Shown here piece by piece: positions 14,831 to 16,869 of a stretch of DNA of 16,869 bases. The translations under genes were made by a program, and so were the position numbers. The notes beneath the pieces are model-generated. The model worked only from the letters and a program-made list of their open reading frames with translations. It ran no database searches and had not been told where the DNA came from. Positions within the stretch are counted from its first letter, which is position 1. Every line of letters begins with the position of its first letter. The DNA is from Rhodospirillales bacterium (GTDB lineage: Bacteria; Pseudomonadota; Alphaproteobacteria; Acetobacterales; Acetobacteraceae), in assembly GCA_025352915.1 (NCBI GenBank), contig JANXSA010000244.1, positions 1-16,869 on the forward strand, written 5' to 3'.

Positions 14831-15907
14831 TTAACGTTCGCCGAGCGCCGGACGCGCCACCTCGCGTTCGATCCGCACCGCCAGCCGGTTCTTGCGCCGG
14901 CCCACCTGACCCTCGAACAGCGTCACCGTGCCGCAACGCAGCTGCACCGTGCCGCCCACCGAAGCATTCAGGACGAGCTTGCTGCCCGGTTTGAGGTTCA
15001 TCACGTCGGAAAGACGCATCGTCTGTTCATCGAGCACCACGTCGAGATCGATATCGGTGCTACACAATTCCTCGGCCAAATGGGTTTCCCAAATCGAATC
15101 ACGGCCGAATTTTTCGCCCATGAACTGCTGAAACAGCAGCTCGCGCACCGGCTCCAGCGTGGCGTACGGCAGCAGCAATTCGACCTTCCCGCCGCGATCC
15201 TCCATGTCCACCCGCAGCCGCGCCAGCACCGCGGCATTGGACAGGCGGGAGATGGTGGCAAAGCGCGGGTTCACCTCCAGCCGCTCGAAGCGGAAGGTGA
15301 CCGGACACAGCGGATCGAAACTGAGCGACAGGTCGGCCAGCACCACATGGATCAGCCGCTCGACCAGCGTGCGCTCGATGGTGGTATAGGGCCGGCCCTC
15401 GATGCGCATCGCCGCGGTGCCCCGCCTGCCGCCCAGCAGCACGTCGACGATCGAGTAGATCATCGCGCTGTCGACCACCATCAGGCCGTAATTGTCCCAC
15501 TCCTCCGCCTTGAACACCGCCAGCATCGCCGGCAGCGGGATGGAGTTGAGGTAATCGCCGAAGCGCAGCGACAGGATGTTGTCGATGCCGACCTCGACGT
15601 TATCGCTGGTGAAGTTGCGCAAGGACGTCGACATGATGCGCACCAGCCGGTCGAACACGATCTCCAGCATCGGCAGGCGCTCGTACGAGACGAGGCCCGA
15701 GCTGATGATCCGCTGCATGCCGGTGCGGTTCTCGCCAACGGCCGGCCCGGCATCGAAGCCGAGGAGACTGTCGATCTCCGCCTGGTTGAGAACACGCTGC
15801 GGCGGAACCGCGGCGCTGCTCCCGGCCGCACCGGCGCCCGCGCCGTCGGCCTCGGTGTCCGCTCCCCAGGCGGCGGCGAGGTCTTCCTCGGACTGGGTAT
15901 CGCTCAC
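14831..15907 (-). CDS. fliM: Flagellar motor switch protein FliM
   Basis: FliM (358 aa) is the C-ring subunit that binds CheY-P. The EIDSLL-type CheY-binding motif (VLNQAEIDSLLGF) is at residues 39-51, after a 38-residue acidic/Ala-rich extension. The middle CheC-like domain contains NSIPLPAMLAVFKAEEWDN and the loop LLGGRRGT. The C-terminal SpoA-like domain ends with LFEGQVGRRKNRLAVRIER. The ATG overlaps the fliL stop by 4 nt (ATGA), the usual fliL-fliM coupling. The length is slightly above typical because of the N-terminal extension. Confidence 0.97.
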   Translation of the reverse strand: MSDTQSEEDLAAAWGADTEADGAGAGAAGSSAAVPPQRVLNQAEIDSLLGFDAGPAVGENRTGMQRIISSGLVSYERLPMLEIVFDRLVRIMSTSLRNFTSDNVEVGIDNILSLRFGDYLNSIPLPAMLAVFKAEEWDNYGLMVVDSAMIYSIVDVLLGGRRGTAAMRIEGRPYTTIERTLVERLIHVVLADLSLSFDPLCPVTFRFERLEVNPRFATISRLSNAAVLARLRVDMEDRGGKVELLLPYATLEPVRELLFQQFMGEKFGRDSIWETHLAEELCSTDIDLDVVLDEQTMRLSDVMNLKPGSKLVLNASVGGTVQLRCGTVTLFEGQVGRRKNRLAVRIEREVARPALGER

Positions 15908-16518
15908 TGCACGATCATTTCAGGAAACAACACATCCAGGATGCGCGCCGGCGCCACTGCGATGTTGGCGCGCGCGATCAACTCCTCGCGCAGGCGATAG
16001 GTGCCGGCGCTGCCGCGCAGCTCCTCGGGCCGCATTTCGCGCAGATAGGTCTGGAACAGGTCCAACAGGCGCGGCATCACCGCCCGGATCGTCGCCTCGT
16101 CCTCGGCCTTCACCAGTTCCAGCTTTGGGCGCAGCTTGATGAAACTGTTGCGCCGCGGGCCGGCATTCAGATTGGCGATGATCTCCGGCATATCCATGAA
16201 CACGGCTTGCGGCCTGGGCTTGCCGTCCGTCGCGCCAGAGCCGCCCTGGCCCGCCCCATGGCCTGCCCCCTGCCCCCCCACCTGCCCCCCCATCGCCTGA
16301 CCATCGCCCGGGGCGCCATCAGCCTTGCCGGCGTCTGCGGCTGGCTTCGGGCCCATGCCCAGCAATGGCGGCAGGATGCCACCAAACCACAACCCGGCAC
16401 CAACGCCTGCCAACACCAATGGAATAGCCAGCAGCACGATGAGCTTCTTCTTGCCGCCCCTCTTGGGCGCCGCACCCTCGGCGTCGTCGCCGGGTGCCAC
16501 CGCTGTAGCAGCCGCCAT
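15904..16518 (-). CDS. fliL: Flagellar basal body-associated protein FliL
   Basis: FliL is a single-pass inner-membrane protein that rings and supports the stator units. The 204-aa product has a short cytosolic head with GGKKK and a membrane helix (about 25-45). An unusual Gly/Gln/His-rich linker (about 55-100) precedes the periplasmic stomatin-like FliL domain (about 104-204), with FIKLRPKLEL and a C-terminus ILDVLFPEMIVQ. The ATG at 16518 follows an AAGGGAG ribosome site; the open frame continues to 16731 but lacks support. It is the first gene of the minus-strand operon. Confidence 0.94.
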   Translation of the reverse strand: MAAATAVAPGDDAEGAAPKRGGKKKLIVLLAIPLVLAGVGAGLWFGGILPPLLGMGPKPAADAGKADGAPGDGQAMGGQVGGQGAGHGAGQGGSGATDGKPRPQAVFMDMPEIIANLNAGPRRNSFIKLRPKLELVKAEDEATIRAVMPRLLDLFQTYLREMRPEELRGSAGTYRLREELIARANIAVAPARILDVLFPEMIVQ

Positions 16519-16645
16519 GACCGCTCCCTTTCTGCGCTGGCCCAGCCATGCGACGGCCACCCTGGCCGCCCCGCATCTTGCTGCCGCCCGGGTTAACGAA
16601 CACTTGCACGACCGGCGGGAATTGCCGGGTGAACACCCCCAGCGG

Positions 16646-16694
16646 GGCAGGCTCTGCCGGGCAGGCTCTGCCGGGCAGCCCCTTGGCAGGGCAG
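16646..16694. promoter_or_regulatory. Tandem GGCAG/CTGCC dyads upstream of the sigma-54 promoter
   Basis: A 14-bp unit is tandemly repeated at 16647-16660 and 16661-16674. It forms two dyads GGCAG-GCT-CTGCC (16646-16658 and 16660-16672). Further GGCAG half-sites are at 16674-16678, 16685-16689 and 16690-16694. The dyads lie 70-80 bp before the -24 element of the flgF promoter, where sigma-54 activators usually bind. Binding by a FlbD/FleQ-type activator is inference. Confidence 0.5.
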
Positions 16695-16711
16695 CAAATC
16701 CCAGCAAATCC
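16692..16711. repeat. 10-bp direct tandem repeat CAGCAAATCC x2
   Basis: Two exact adjacent copies lie between the GGCAG array and the sigma-54 promoter. The role is unknown; the repeat may be a binding site or simple slippage. Confidence 0.6.
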
Positions 16712-16725
16712 ATGGGGAACGCGCC

Positions 16726-16741
16726 TGGCACGCCGATTGCT
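16726..16741 (+). promoter_or_regulatory. Sigma-54 (RpoN) promoter of flgF
   Basis: TGGCAC-GCCGA-TTGCT is an exact match to the TGGCAC-N5-TTGCW consensus, with the invariant GG (16727-16728) and GC (16739-16740) separated by 10 bp. It faces flgF, with transcription expected near 16752 and a leader of about 45-50 nt. An AAGGA ribosome site (16785-16789) precedes the flgF ATG. Confidence 0.88.
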
Positions 16742-16798
16742 TTACTTCGGTAGCGCGGCGCCGTTCACCTTGTGCCGCCCGCCCAAGGATGCCGCCAC

Positions 16799-16869
16799 AT
16801 GCAGAACACCACCAACATCGCCTTATCGCGCATGACCGCCCAGCAGCGCTCGCTGGACGTCACCGCCGG
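16799..16869 (+). CDS. flgF: Flagellar rod protein FlgF, N-terminal fragment
   Basis: Only the first 23 codons are visible: MQNTTNIALSRMTAQQRSLD then VTA. This matches the N-terminal D0 helix of FlgF (typical MxNT-x-ALSR-x-xA-xxR-x-DVxA start) rather than FlgG, which begins MRSL. FlgF is a proximal rod subunit. The ATG at 16799 has AAGGA 9 nt upstream. It runs off the right edge, is divergent from fliL and is driven by the sigma-54 promoter. It is likely the first gene of a flgF-flgG type operon, which cannot be seen here. Confidence 0.85.
   Translation, partial: MQNTTNIALSRMTAQQRSLDVTA

Noticed and set aside
13472..16000. 842-codon open frame on the plus strand, antisense to motE, DUF6468 and fliM
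   Set aside because: It runs antisense through three well-supported genes and their gap and its product resembles no protein. Long antisense open frames are expected in GC-rich DNA.

Overview
The window is high-GC DNA with almost no non-coding space. The largest gap is about 280 bp. Gene content and gene style point to a flagellated alphaproteobacterium, most likely Rhodospirillales or Acetobacteraceae. The signs are a CckA-type hybrid kinase next to flhB, MotE and a DUF6468-type protein, an N-terminally extended SpeD, and a GTTC-N7-GTTC type LexA box. The taxonomic call is inference from protein style and synteny, not from a search.

Layout. (1) Positions 1-5742, minus strand: a rod and export-gate operon, flgB-flgC-fliE-fliQ-fliR-flhB, ending in a CckA-like hybrid histidine kinase whose start overlaps the flhB stop (ATGA). 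Downstream lies the 5' half of recA (cut by the window edge), with its own SOS-type operator. (2) 5850-7781, plus strand, divergent from flgB: an unrecognised 112-aa protein, fliO, fliP and a 2H phosphoesterase (LigT/ThpR-like). (3) 7790-9187, minus strand: polyamine genes speD then speE, separated by a perfect 9-bp hairpin. (4) 9360-16518, minus strand: fliL-fliM-DUF6468-motE-cheY-cheZ and a 1002-aa exported protein with an N-terminal beta-type domain and a long helical-repeat tail. Several of these genes overlap. (5) 16799 onward, plus strand: the start of flgF, preceded by a textbook sigma-54 promoter and an array of GGCAG dyads.

Together the window encodes most of the flagellar export gate (FliO/P/Q/R, FlhB), the first rod components (FlgB, FlgC, FliE, start of FlgF), the C-ring switch protein FliM with its CheY/CheZ signalling pair, and the stator-associated proteins FliL and MotE. 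The CckA-like kinase may link flagellar transcription to the CtrA cell-cycle phosphorelay. The least explained items are the 1002-aa periplasmic repeat protein co-translated with cheZ, the 112-aa protein heading the fliOP operon, and the apparent lack of membrane segments in the CckA-like kinase.
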